Assembly (NCBI RefSeq): GCF_900096975.1
Contig: NZ_FMYQ01000008.1
Coordinates: 62,001 to 126,000 of the forward strand
DNA length: 64,000 nucleotides
Source: Paraburkholderia lycopersici
Lineage (GTDB): Bacteria; Pseudomonadota; Gammaproteobacteria; Burkholderiales; Burkholderiaceae
Reading direction: 5' to 3'
Of the stretch, positions 25,985 to 35,426 are shown one piece after another. The notes beneath the pieces are model-generated. The model made no database searches, was not told the origin of the DNA, and saw nothing but the letters and a program-made list of their open reading frames with translations. Positions within the stretch are counted from its first letter, which is position 1, and the number at the start of each line of letters is the position of its first letter. The position numbers and the translations under genes were made by a program.

Positions 25985-26535
25985 GCCTGTGCCTCCAGCG
26001 CGCGCAGCGCGGCGATTACGCGTATCTGGTACGCGACGAAGGCGATCAACTGCGACAGCACGACGATGGCGCGCGTCGAAAGGCCCGCGCGTTGCAACGC
26101 CGCGAGTGCGGCGGGTCCGTTCGCGGCCGCTTGCGCGGGTGCCGAGGTCACGGCTTGCGTGTGGGCGAGAATCGCGGCGAGGCGGGTTGGCGCGGTGCCG
26201 AATGCGGCATCCGTATCGGCGGGCGTCGCTTCCGTCAATCTGTCGAGTAATGCGACGGCCTCTGTGCCGCGCGAACCGAGCGCGGCAAGGCGTTCGCGGT
26301 AGGCGCGTGCCGTTTCGCCCGCATGCGCGAGGGTAGCGGCGTAGGCCGCTGCCGCGAGGCGCTCGGCGAGCGGGAAATCGTCCGCTTGCGCGTCGAGCAG
26401 TGCGTCGAGGCTGCCTTGCGTGTGCCGCGTAGCCTCTGCGCGATGTGCGCGCAACGCAGCGACTTCGCCGTGCGGGTCGAGGCCTGCGAGGCGCGCGACA
26501 AAGTCGTCGCGCGCGCTGGTCGTTTCGGTTGACAT
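25981..26535 (-). CDS. CMD-domain protein (Avi_7170-like)
   Basis: A 184-residue Ala-rich helical protein paired with the preceding alkylhydroperoxidase. The start is MSTETTSARDDFVARLAGLD at 26535. The body is almost all helix, ending STRAIVVLSQLIAFVAYQIR and VIAALRALEAQA. Unlike its partner it has no CxxC pair and contains no cysteine, so it is probably a structural or regulatory half of a heteromeric AhpD-fold complex. It was assigned from gene order with the Avi_7169-like partner and the overlapping stop/start codons. Confidence 0.72.
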   Translation of the reverse strand: MSTETTSARDDFVARLAGLDPHGEVAALRAHRAEATRHTQGSLDALLDAQADDFPLAERLAAAAYAATLAHAGETARAYRERLAALGSRGTEAVALLDRLTEATPADTDAAFGTAPTRLAAILAHTQAVTSAPAQAAANGPAALAALQRAGLSTRAIVVLSQLIAFVAYQIRVIAALRALEAQA

Positions 26536-26548
26536 GGTGATGAGCGTG

Positions 26549-28117
26549 TCAGAGAAGGGAGGCAGGTGGAGAAGCGGGATGAGAAGCGGGAGAAGAAGCG
26601 GGAGAAGAAGCGGGAGAAGAAGCGGGAGAAGAAGCGGGAGAAGAAGCGGGCGCATCGGCGTCGGTCCATTCGTCGCCGAGCAGTTCCGGCTTGTCGAAGG
26701 CTTCCAGCGCCGCAAAGTGGCGTTCGCGGTCCGCGTCGAACAGCATCGAGGCGATGGCGCGCGCGAGGCGCTGGGCCCCGTCGCTGATCGCGGGAATGTC
26801 GCCGGCGACCTTGCCGTGCGAGAGACTGGCCGCGTGGTTGAAGCAATGGATGCGAGCGAGCGCGGGACAGGTGCCCGCTTCGCGCTCCTGAAAGGCGAAG
26901 CGTCGATCGAGGTCGGGCGAGTTCGCCAGTTCCTCGTCGGCCAGCGCGGCGGGCGGCGCGTACCGCTCGCGCCAGCGTCGCACGCGAGGCGCAATGGTTG
27001 CGAACTCGGGGCGTGTATCGATATGGGTATGGAAGCCCGTGGCGAAGATCAGGTAATCCAGTTCATGGCGACATTTCGGTGTGCTGAGAATGATCGTTTC
27101 GCCTTCGGATGCGAGCGTTTCGAGCGGGCTCGACAAATGGAAATGCGCTTGAGGATGGCGCGAGACGCGCAGAACGCTGTCGCGCGGCGGCGGCGTTTGT
27201 GTCTGCCCCGCATAGTGCAGGAAGCGCCATTTCCAGTCGTCGTCGAGATCGGCGAAGCCGTGCACGAGGCCGGGGCTGCCGATGCCGGTGAGCTTGTTGA
27301 TGGCGGGAAGCGTGGGGCGCCGCACGAACAGGTCCACGCGCTCCGCGCCCGCTTCCAGCGCGCATGCGGCGTTGTCGAATGCCGAAGCGCCGCCACCCAC
27401 CACGCCCACGCGCTTGCCGTGCAGCGCCGCGAAATCGATCGCGTCGGACGAGTGCGCGCGCAAGTGGGCCGGCAAATTGCGGGCGAGCGCCGGAAGTGCC
27501 GGACCGCCCGTGCCTTCGCGGCCCGTGGCGAGCACGACATGGCGCGCGATCACCCGCTCCCGCGCGCCACGCGTGGGCGCGAGTTCGAGTTCGGAGAACC
27601 CGTCGGCGCGCGGGCGAAGCAATGCCAGTCGCGTGTCGTTGCGCACGGGCAGATCGAGCGCGCGGCGATACCAGCGCAGATAGGCCATCCATTGCTCGCG
27701 TGGAATCTTGTAGAGCGCTTCCCACTCTTCGCGGCCGAACTGTGCCTCGTACCACGCGCGAAACGTCAGCGCGGGCAGCCTGAGCGCGGGGCCCGCGAGT
27801 TGCTTGGGCGAGCGCAGGGTGAGCATGCGCGCGTTCGTGAGCCAAGGTCCTTCGAAACCGGCAGGCGCGGCGTCGAACGCCTGAACGTTGTCGACGCCGA
27901 GCAGCCGCAACTCCGCCGCGACAGCGAGCCCGGCCATGCCTGCACCGATGATCGCGACGTCGAGTACGGGGCGCCCGTCGATCTGGCGCGGGGGCACCCA
28001 GGCCGGCGCGGGCAGGTCGAGCCACGCGAGGTCTTCGCGCAGCCGCGCCTCGAGCGCGGCAAGACCAACCGCATCGGTTTCTGGCGAATTCGTCAGGGCG
28101 TGCAGGGCGGCGTTCAT
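26549..28117 (-). CDS. FAD/NAD(P)-binding flavoprotein, monooxygenase-like
   Basis: A 522-residue two-dinucleotide flavoprotein. The N-terminal FAD motif is DVAIIGAGMAGLAVAAELRL (about residue 53 on). The NAD(P) site is KRVGVVGGGASAFDNAACAL, and LDYLIFATGFHTHIDTR is the ATG-type motif of N-hydroxylating and Baeyer-Villiger-like enzymes. A WYEAQFGREEWEALYKIPRE block is characteristic of this subgroup. The C-terminal tail is a run of Ala-Ser-Ser-Pro repeats made by a 12-base tandem repeat. Its start overlaps the LysR stop (ATGA). It probably oxidises the compound imported by the neighbouring transporter. Confidence 0.8.
   Translation of the reverse strand: MNAALHALTNSPETDAVGLAALEARLREDLAWLDLPAPAWVPPRQIDGRPVLDVAIIGAGMAGLAVAAELRLLGVDNVQAFDAAPAGFEGPWLTNARMLTLRSPKQLAGPALRLPALTFRAWYEAQFGREEWEALYKIPREQWMAYLRWYRRALDLPVRNDTRLALLRPRADGFSELELAPTRGARERVIARHVVLATGREGTGGPALPALARNLPAHLRAHSSDAIDFAALHGKRVGVVGGGASAFDNAACALEAGAERVDLFVRRPTLPAINKLTGIGSPGLVHGFADLDDDWKWRFLHYAGQTQTPPPRDSVLRVSRHPQAHFHLSSPLETLASEGETIILSTPKCRHELDYLIFATGFHTHIDTRPEFATIAPRVRRWRERYAPPAALADEELANSPDLDRRFAFQEREAGTCPALARIHCFNHAASLSHGKVAGDIPAISDGAQRLARAIASMLFDADRERHFAALEAFDKPELLGDEWTDADAPASSPASSPASSPASSPASSPASHPASPPASLL
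26568..26650. repeat. 12-base tandem repeat in the flavoprotein 3' end
   Basis: Five perfect copies of AGAAGAAGCGGG fill 26591-26650, preceded by two imperfect copies. Read on the minus strand each unit is the in-frame tetrapeptide Ala-Ser-Ser-Pro, so copy number can change without a frameshift. The tract is strongly purine/pyrimidine-biased, which favours slippage. Confidence 0.95.
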
Positions 28118-29088
28118 GCGATCGCTCCTTCGCTCGCATGAAGCGAGCCACTAGCTTCGCGCCGCGCGACCAGCGCATCGTGACGTTCCGCGCCGTGGCG
28201 TTTGGCGCCCGGCAGCAATTCGAGCGAAATGGTTTCCACCGCTTCCACGAACGCCTTCACGTCGTCGCGCGGGGGCCTGCCTGCCGCGCTGAACACGCCG
28301 TAGAAGAAAGGTATGTCCACGTCGAGTGCCCGTGTCACCACGCCCGCGACGGGCGTGCCGAACGCGGTGGCGGGATCGACGATCGCGACGGCGAGCCCTG
28401 CCTGCGCGGCCATCATCGCGTTGAGCGACGCATTGCTTTCGAGCACGACATGCGCGCGCAATCCGGCGGCTTCGAAAGCACGATCGATGCCGCGCCGCAG
28501 GCGATACCGGTTCGCGACTGTCGCGAGACCACGCGGCGCAAGTTGCGAGAGCGAAAGGGAAGCCGCTTGGGTGAGCGTATCGGCGTGGTGCAGGACGGCT
28601 ACGCAAGGCGCTTCGATCACGTAATGCAGATCGATGTCGCCATGCGCGAGCGGCAGCGTGGCAATGCCGATGTCCACAGCGCGCGAGAGCAGGGCGTCCA
28701 CGACCTGTTCGGCGGCAGCGCTGCGCAAATGCGTGTCTGCCGGTGCGCCGCTGCGCGCGAGCGCTCGCGGCACGAGCGCTGCCGCGAGCGCCGGGGTGGC
28801 GGCCACGCGCAGCGGCCGTGCCTCGTCGAGACCGATCGCGCGGGCGCTGGCGCGAATCGCCTCCAGCCCGACGAGCGAACGCTCGACTTCCGCGTAAAGC
28901 AGGAAGGCGCGTTGCGTGGGCGTGACGCGCGGCCCCTTGCGATCGAACAACGCGTAGCCGAGTTCGAGTTCGAGGTCCTGAATCGCACGCGTCACGCCCG
29001 GTTGCGATCGGCCCAGCAGGCGGCCCGCGCCTGTAATGCTACCGGCTGAAATCACGGCGGAAAAAGCTTCGAGTTGATGCAACTCCAT
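28114..29088 (-). CDS. LysR-family regulator
   Basis: A 324-residue LysR regulator. The helix-turn-helix is at residues 1-60: MELHQLEAFSAVISAGSITG, AGRLLGRSQPGVTRAIQDLE. The effector domain follows with PLRVAATPALAAALVPRALA. It heads the leftward flavoprotein-CMD-binding protein group and faces the rightward Liv transporter group, with 331 bases between, so it likely controls both. The binding-domain pattern resembles LysR proteins of organic-acid and opine metabolism, but the ligand cannot be assigned. Confidence 0.9.
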   Translation of the reverse strand: MELHQLEAFSAVISAGSITGAGRLLGRSQPGVTRAIQDLELELGYALFDRKGPRVTPTQRAFLLYAEVERSLVGLEAIRASARAIGLDEARPLRVAATPALAAALVPRALARSGAPADTHLRSAAAEQVVDALLSRAVDIGIATLPLAHGDIDLHYVIEAPCVAVLHHADTLTQAASLSLSQLAPRGLATVANRYRLRRGIDRAFEAAGLRAHVVLESNASLNAMMAAQAGLAVAIVDPATAFGTPVAGVVTRALDVDIPFFYGVFSAAGRPPRDDVKAFVEAVETISLELLPGAKRHGAERHDALVARREASGSLHASEGAIA

Positions 29089-29138
29089 GCGGCGCCTCGT
29101 TCATGTGGTGTGAGCATTCTAGGGCCGCCTGTATGCGC

Positions 29139-29157
29139 GATTCTTATAATAAATCGA
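29139..29157. promoter_or_regulatory. Candidate LysR site near the lysR start
   Basis: CGATT-N9-AATCG with an A+T core (CTTATAATA) lies 51 bases upstream of the lysR start. The layout fits the T-N11-A rule for LysR binding sites, so it is a likely autoregulatory site. Confidence 0.5.
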
Positions 29158-29369
29158 GCTTTCCAAATGAGTGATCGGCGAATGATGAGGAATCTCCTGC
29201 GTTGCCCGCACGCCATTGTTGCCTGGCGACAACCGCGCAAAAGTCCCATAAGGCAAGCGATTGCGGCACTTCAACGCAGCCTGGGCCATCACGCATTTCA
29301 CTCAGGAGAATAAGCATTTCACGGATGCGCTCGAATGCTTTGACTCGAAACTTGGTTGGACCGCCTCTT

Positions 29370-29392
29370 TGCTGCGTGATTAGATCGCAGCA
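29370..29392. promoter_or_regulatory. Inverted repeat before the Liv binding-protein gene
   Basis: TGCTGCG pairs with CGCAGCA around a 9-base centre (TGATTAGAT), ending 27 bases before the binding-protein ATG. It could be an operator or a leader hairpin that hides the ribosome site. Confidence 0.45.
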
Positions 29393-29419
29393 CTTCAATC
29401 CGTTGGATGGGAATCGAGC

Positions 29420-30598
29420 ATGGCGAACCGGTTTGGCAAAGTGGGCGGCGCATTCGCGCCATTCAGATGGCTGCGCGCGCTGGCGTGCTTCGGTGCAATC
29501 GCGCTGCCCTGCGCGGCGCATGCGGCAGATCCCTTGTGGGTGGGTGTGAGCGGCCCGTTGACCGGCCAGGATGCTCAGTACGGCGAACAGTGGAAGCGCG
29601 GCTTCGACCTCGCGCTCGACCAGATCAACGGCAGTGGCGGCATTCACGGCCATCCGCTGCAATACGACTTCGAAGACAGCCGAAGCGACCCGCGTCAGGC
29701 CGTGGCGATCGCGCAGAAGTTCGTGGGCGACAGCCGCATACTGCTGGAGCTGGGCGACCTCTCCAGCGGCGCTTCGATGGCCGCTTCGCCCATTTATCAA
29801 CGGGCGGGCCTCGTGCAATTCGGCTTCACCAATTCGCATCCCGACTTTACGAAGGGCGGCGACTATATGTGGAGCACGGCAATCAGCCAGGCGGAAGAGC
29901 AGCCGCTGCTCGCGCAATATGTGACGGGCGGGCTCGGCTTCAAAAAGATCGCGGTGCTCTACCTGAACACCGATTGGGGCCGCACGAGCGAGGACATCTT
30001 CGCGAAGGCCGCACGTGCGCACGGCGCGCAGATCGTGGCCGCCGAAGGCTACCAGCCCGACGAAAAGGATTTTCGCGCGACGCTCACGCGGGTGCGCAGC
30101 GCCAACCCCGATTCGATCGTGCTGATCTCCTACTATTCGGACGGCGCGCAGATCGTACGCCAGGCGCGCACCGCGGGCATTACGCTGCCGATTGCCGCAG
30201 TCGGTTCGGTGTACTCGCCGAAGTTTCTCGAACTCGGCGGCGATGCCGTGAACGGCGTTTATACCGAGTCGAACTTTTTCCCCGGCGACCCGCGCCCCGA
30301 AGTGCAAAGCTTCGTCCAGCGCTATCGCGCGAAATACGGCGCCGACCCCGACACGTTCGCCGCGCGCGCTTACGACGCCATGATTCTCGCGGGCGAATTG
30401 CTGCGCCGCTATGGCGCGACGCGTGCCGCCGTGCACGACGGACTCGCGAAGATCGACGATGTGCCGAGCGTGATTTTCGGCCGGTTTCGCTTCGACCCGC
30501 AGACGCGCCGGGTGGCGGGCGCGAAGAATCAGGATCTCGTCGTCAAGGACGGCAAGTTCGCGCGCTGGGACGGCGCGAGCGCGCTGCGTGCACAGTAA
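29420..30598 (+). CDS. Branched-chain-type ABC transporter substrate-binding protein
   Basis: A 392-residue periplasmic binding protein with a signal peptide ending ALPCAAHAADPLW. It shares most blocks with the paralogue at 24079-25278: VGVSGPLTGQDAQYGEQWKR, IYQRAGLVQFGFTNSHPDFT, SYYSDGAQIVRQARTAGITL and YSPKFLELGGDAVNGVYTES. It starts the rightward operon, 30 bases before the fused permease. The substrate is unknown; the partner enzymes suggest an oxidisable organic compound. Confidence 0.9.
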   Translation: MANRFGKVGGAFAPFRWLRALACFGAIALPCAAHAADPLWVGVSGPLTGQDAQYGEQWKRGFDLALDQINGSGGIHGHPLQYDFEDSRSDPRQAVAIAQKFVGDSRILLELGDLSSGASMAASPIYQRAGLVQFGFTNSHPDFTKGGDYMWSTAISQAEEQPLLAQYVTGGLGFKKIAVLYLNTDWGRTSEDIFAKAARAHGAQIVAAEGYQPDEKDFRATLTRVRSANPDSIVLISYYSDGAQIVRQARTAGITLPIAAVGSVYSPKFLELGGDAVNGVYTESNFFPGDPRPEVQSFVQRYRAKYGADPDTFAARAYDAMILAGELLRRYGATRAAVHDGLAKIDDVPSVIFGRFRFDPQTRRVAGAKNQDLVVKDGKFARWDGASALRAQ

Positions 30599-30628
30599 GC
30601 GTCGCTTCCTGGAGGAACCCCCGAGACC

Positions 30629-32452
30629 ATGAGTGCATGGCTTGACTACACCCTCAACGGACTGATCGTCGGCAACATCTATGCGTTGCTGGCGGTCGGG
30701 CTCGCACTGATTTTCGGCGTATCCCACCTCATCAATTTTGCTCATGGCTCGGTGTACATGGTGGGTGCGTTCATAGGCTGGCTGTGCCTCATGCGGTTTG
30801 GCCTGCCTCTGCCCGTTGCGCTCGCCGTCACCGTTGCGGGATGCGCAGCGCTCGGCATGGCGATCGAACGCATCGGTTTGCGGCCGCTGCAGGGCGCCGC
30901 GCGTATCGCGCCGCTGCTCGCCACCATCGGCATCAGCTTCGTGCTCGACCAGCTTGCGCAACTCGCGTTCGGTCCTGATCCGCGCCCGGTGCCGTCGCCG
31001 CTGCCGAACTGGACGTTGACGGTCGGCGGCGCGACGCTCGGCTCGCTCGACGTGCTGATCGCGGCGATCGGCGTCGGCGCGGCCGCCGTGCTCTATGCTT
31101 TCCTGCGCTTTAGCCGCCTCGGCTGGGCCGTGCGCGCGACCGCACAGGACCGCGACGCGGCGCAGCAAATGGGCGTGGACGTCAACGCAGTCAACCGCGC
31201 GGTGTTCGCCATCGCGTGCGGACTTGGCGGCCTGAGCGGGCTGCTCGTCGGCATGTACTACAACAGCATCGACCCGGCGATGGGCTTCCAGGCCACGCTC
31301 AAGGGCGTCGTCGCGCTGCTGATCGGCGGGCTCGGCAACGTGCCGGGCGCGATCGCGGGCAGCCTTATCCTCGGGCTCGTCGAGAGCTACGGCGTGGCGC
31401 TCTTTGGCACGAGCTACCGGGATCTGTTTGCGTTCGTGCTGCTGCTCGCATTTCTGGTTTGGCGTCCTAATGGCTTGTTCAGCGCCAACCGGCGTTTGCC
31501 GCCGGAGCCGCTCACGGGCACCTTCGTCTCGAATCGCCGGGCGCTGAGCGTGCCCCGACCGGTGATCGCCACCCTGGTCGAGATCGCGGCCGCGCTGCCG
31601 CTCGCGATCTCGTCGTCTTACGTGCTGCAGACGCTCGCGAACGCGTGGATTTATGGCCTCCTGGCGTTGAGCCTCACGCTCGTCGCCGGCACCGTGGGGC
31701 AGATCTCGCTGGGGCACGCGGCGTTGCTGCTGATCGGCGCCTATGCGTCGGCGCTGCTTTCGGCCGATTTCGGCTGGACGCCCGCGTTGACCATTTTGCT
31801 GGCGGGGTTGCTGACGGCGGCGCTCGGCACGCTGCTCGTCTATCCGTCGTTTCGGCTTCGCGGCCACTATGTCTCGATCGCGACGCTCGGCATCGGCGAG
31901 ATCGTGGGGCTCGTCGTGCTGAACTGGGACAGTCTCACGCGCGGCCCGATCGGCGTGTCGGGGATCGCGCCGCTCTCGTTGTTCGGCTGGACGCTCGACA
32001 GCGCCCGCTCTGTCTACTGGTTCACGCTCGCCGTGCTGGTCGCGCTCGCGCTGCTGCAGTTGCGGCTGTTGCAATCGCATCTGGGGCGCACGTGGCGCGC
32101 AGTGCGCGAAGACGACGTGGCCGCGCGGGCCTACGGCGTGAGTCCCAACCGCTACAAGGCGCTCGCGTTCGCGTGGGGCGGCTTCGCGGCGGGCATGGGG
32201 GGCGGCATCGCTGCGCACCTGTATAGCTACATCAACTATCAGACCTTCGATTCGCAGGTGTCGATTCTCGGCCTGACGATGGTGATCCTGGGCGGCCTCG
32301 GTAACGTTGCGGGCGCAATCATCGGCGCGACGGCGCTGATTAGCCTGCCCGAGCTGTTCCGCTTCGCCGCCGAGTATCGCATGCTCGTTTATGGCGTCGT
32401 GCTCCTGCTGCTCGTGCGGTTCCGGCCGCAGGGCCTGTTCGGTTCGGTTTGA
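30629..32452 (+). CDS. Fused LivH-LivM permease
   Basis: A 607-residue membrane protein that joins the two normally separate permease subunits of a branched-chain-type importer. Residues 1 to about 290 are LivH-like: [40 protein letters not shown] and [20 protein letters not shown]. Residues from about 320 are LivM-like: [60 protein letters not shown] and [20 protein letters not shown]. There are about 16 hydrophobic segments. A fusion fixes a 1:1 ratio of the two halves. The livG start lies 11 bases after its stop. Confidence 0.93.
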   Translation: MSAWLDYTLNGLIVGNIYALLAVGLALIFGVSHLINFAHGSVYMVGAFIGWLCLMRFGLPLPVALAVTVAGCAALGMAIERIGLRPLQGAARIAPLLATIGISFVLDQLAQLAFGPDPRPVPSPLPNWTLTVGGATLGSLDVLIAAIGVGAAAVLYAFLRFSRLGWAVRATAQDRDAAQQMGVDVNAVNRAVFAIACGLGGLSGLLVGMYYNSIDPAMGFQATLKGVVALLIGGLGNVPGAIAGSLILGLVESYGVALFGTSYRDLFAFVLLLAFLVWRPNGLFSANRRLPPEPLTGTFVSNRRALSVPRPVIATLVEIAAALPLAISSSYVLQTLANAWIYGLLALSLTLVAGTVGQISLGHAALLLIGAYASALLSADFGWTPALTILLAGLLTAALGTLLVYPSFRLRGHYVSIATLGIGEIVGLVVLNWDSLTRGPIGVSGIAPLSLFGWTLDSARSVYWFTLAVLVALALLQLRLLQSHLGRTWRAVREDDVAARAYGVSPNRYKALAFAWGGFAAGMGGGIAAHLYSYINYQTFDSQVSILGLTMVILGGLGNVAGAIIGATALISLPELFRFAAEYRMLVYGVVLLLLVRFRPQGLFGSV

Positions 32453-32463
32453 GGGGAAGACAC

Positions 32464-33326
32464 ATGCCCACGAATGTCACGGCAGATGCCGAAATCCTCT
32501 TCGACGTGCGTAACGTGACGCGCCGGTTCGACGGACTGACCGCGGTCGCGGGCGTGAGCTTCTCGATTGCGCGCGGCGAATGCGTGAGCGTGATTGGTCC
32601 GAACGGTGCGGGCAAGTCCACGCTTTTCAATCTGCTGGCGGGCGCAGACATGCCCAACGAAGGCGTGATCCGTTTCGACGGCGAGGACGTGACCGGCTAC
32701 GCGCCCGAGCAGCTCGCCGCGCGCGGCCTCGCGCGCACGTTCCAGCATGGCCGCGTGTTCGGCAACCTGAGCGTGCTCGATAACGTGTTGATGGGCGCGC
32801 ATGCGCGCCTCGATGCTGCGCGCCGCGGCTTGCCGGTTGCCGGAGCGGTAGCGGAACTGCTGCGCGCATTGTTTCAGCCGCCCGCCGTGCGGCGCGAGGA
32901 AGCGGCACTGCGCGCCGAAGCGCGCGCCGTGATCGCTCGCTTCGGCGAGCGTCTTGCGCCGCGCGTCGATCAGCCCGCGCACAGCCTTTCCTATGCGAAC
33001 CGGCGGCGCGTGGAAATCGCGCGCGCGCTGATGCTCGGTCCGCGCATTCTGCTGCTCGATGAGCCGACCGCCGGCATGAACGAATCCGAAACGGCCGAGA
33101 TGCTCGCGCTGCTGCTCGAACTCAAGCGCGAAGGGCTGACCATCCTGCTCATCGAGCACAAGCTAGAACTCGTCATGACGCTGTCCGACCGCGTGCTCGT
33201 GCTCGACGAGGGCCGCGTCATCGCGGCGGGCGTGCCGCACGACGTGCGCCACGATCCCGCCGTGATCGAGGCCTATCTCGGTCATCGTCAGGTGGGCGCC
33301 AACGACCTTTCTCGCGCGGTAGCCAT

Positions 33327-33330
<4 letters not shown>
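32464..33330 (+). CDS. livG: ABC transporter ATP-binding protein LivG
   Basis: A 288-residue ATPase with Walker A GPNGAGKST, the LivG-type ARTFQHGRVFGNLSVLDNVL, signature LSYANRRRVEIARAL and Walker B ILLLDEPTAGMNESE. The signature is LSYANRR and not LSGGQ, which is the norm for LivG. The start at 32464 has a strong AGGGGAAGA ribosome site; an upstream TTG would place the ribosome site inside the gene. It energises the fused permease together with LivF. Confidence 0.92.
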
Positions 33331-34124
<794 letters not shown>

Positions 34125-34166
34125 GCGGGCCGACCCAGGATCAGGATACCCAGGTAATGCACGGGG

Positions 34167-35192
34167 TCAGGCGGACTGCCAGCGCGCGTCGGCGACCGTG
34201 AGTTTCTTCGGAATCAGCTTGAGGCTGGAGAACGTGTCGGCGATCTGCTGCTGGTAGGCGAGCGTGGCGCTGTCGACAGGCTGCACGCCGTAGCCGGTGC
34301 GACGCAGCGCGACTTCGAGCGTGGCGGCGTCGAGTCCGACGAGCGGCGCAAGCTGCGCGGCCACCGCCGGGACGTTGTCGCGCGCCCACGTGTCCACGGC
34401 GGTGACCTCTTCCAGCAGCGCGTGGACGACGGGCGCATGCGCATTGGCGAAGCTGCGGCTCGCAGTGTAGTACTGCGTGTTACGCACGAGATGCTCGCCG
34501 TTCGCGATCGTGCGCGCATTGGCCTGACGTTCGATCGCCGCGAGGTATGGGTCCCAGATCACCCATGCATCGACGCTGCGGCTCGTGAACGCGGCTCGTG
34601 CATCGGCGGGCGCGAGATAAGCGGGCTGAATGTCCTCGTACTTGAGCCCCGCGTTCTGCAGCGCCTTGACGAGCAGATAATGCACGTTCGAGCCCTTGTT
34701 GAGCGCGACGCGCTTGCCGCGCAAATCGGCGGTCGTGCGGATCGGCGAGTCCTGGTGGACGACGATGGCTTCGCCCAGCGGCGCCGGCGGCTCGCTTGCG
34801 ATATAGACGAAATCCACGCCGCCTGCCTGCGCGAAAATGGGCGGCGTCTCGCCGACCGTGCCCACATCCACCGCGCCGGCCGCGACCCCTTCCAGCAGCT
34901 GCGGGCCGCCCGGAAACTCCAGCCATTGCACCGTGAAGCCGAGCGGTGCAAGGCGCGTTTCCAGTGTGCGGCGTGCCTTCAGCAGAACGAAGTTGCCGTA
35001 TTTCTGAAAGCCGATGCGCAGGACCTTGCTGTCCTGCGCGCGCGCCGCTCCGCTTTGCAGCGCCAGCGCGGCCGTGCCCGCGAGCCCGGCTGCGCCGCGC
35101 AACGCGGCGCCGGTCGCCGCAAGCGAGGCGAGCTTGAGGAGTGTACGGCGAGAGCCGTTTGCGGTGTGATGGTCATGGTTGTCGTTCGACAT
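34167..35192 (-). CDS. ssuA: Sulfonate ABC transporter substrate-binding protein SsuA
   Basis: A 341-residue periplasmic binding protein for aliphatic sulfonates. The start at 35192 (MSNDNHDHHTANGSRRTLLK) gives an RR-containing signal peptide ending GAARAQDSKVLRIG, possibly Tat-exported. SsuA blocks are FQKYGNFVLLKARRTLETRL, DVGTVGETPPIFAQAGGVDF, LRGKRVALNKGSNVHYLLVK, SVDAWVIWDPYLAAIERQAN. It lies 234 bases downstream of tauC on the same strand with a TGCTTATG site between, so it can have its own promoter. No ssuB/C/D is visible, so it probably delivers to the TauBC core. Confidence 0.92.
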   Translation of the reverse strand: MSNDNHDHHTANGSRRTLLKLASLAATGAALRGAAGLAGTAALALQSGAARAQDSKVLRIGFQKYGNFVLLKARRTLETRLAPLGFTVQWLEFPGGPQLLEGVAAGAVDVGTVGETPPIFAQAGGVDFVYIASEPPAPLGEAIVVHQDSPIRTTADLRGKRVALNKGSNVHYLLVKALQNAGLKYEDIQPAYLAPADARAAFTSRSVDAWVIWDPYLAAIERQANARTIANGEHLVRNTQYYTASRSFANAHAPVVHALLEEVTAVDTWARDNVPAVAAQLAPLVGLDAATLEVALRRTGYGVQPVDSATLAYQQQIADTFSSLKLIPKKLTVADARWQSA

Positions 35193-35310
35193 TGCTTTTT
35201 CGGTCCTGTCCGGAAATGCGTGGAAATGCACGGAAACGGCCGCTGGCGCGCGGCAGATCGCCTCCCACCTTAATCCGTTTTATCGTCTGTACAACCAAGA
35301 TATTGTCAGA

Positions 35311-35318
35311 TGCTTATG
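35311..35318 (-). promoter_or_regulatory. TGCTTATG motif before ssuA
   Basis: TGCTTATG about 119 bases upstream of the ssuA start, almost the same distance as the copy before the nitroreductase-cystine unit. A candidate sulfur-regulator half-site. Confidence 0.45.
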
Positions 35319-35426
35319 GCGGCGCCGCCTTCTGCAAAGTGCGGCACGACCGAATCGTCGGCCTTGAACGCAAGCGGCGACTTCCCCGGGAGGAAAGCGG
35401 GCGGAGCTGGGCGGCGAGGGCGCGCG

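Larger units (their letters stand above)
29089..29419. promoter_or_regulatory. Divergent control region between the LysR and Liv groups
   Basis: This 331-base gap holds two distinct inverted repeats (listed separately), a CATAAGGC at 29247-29254 and an ATAAGCA at 29310-29316. No gene is seen: the short frames that cross it have no support. It should carry the promoters of both divergent operons. Confidence 0.6.

Noticed and set aside
26568..26650. CRISPR-like repeat array
   Set aside because: The 12-base units are contiguous without spacers and encode an in-frame peptide repeat.
29144..32218. A 1024-codon open frame on the minus strand opposite the Liv operon
   Set aside because: It is Arg/Ala/His-rich with no domain and lies antisense to clearly conserved transporter genes. 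Long antisense frames are expected in GC-rich DNA.
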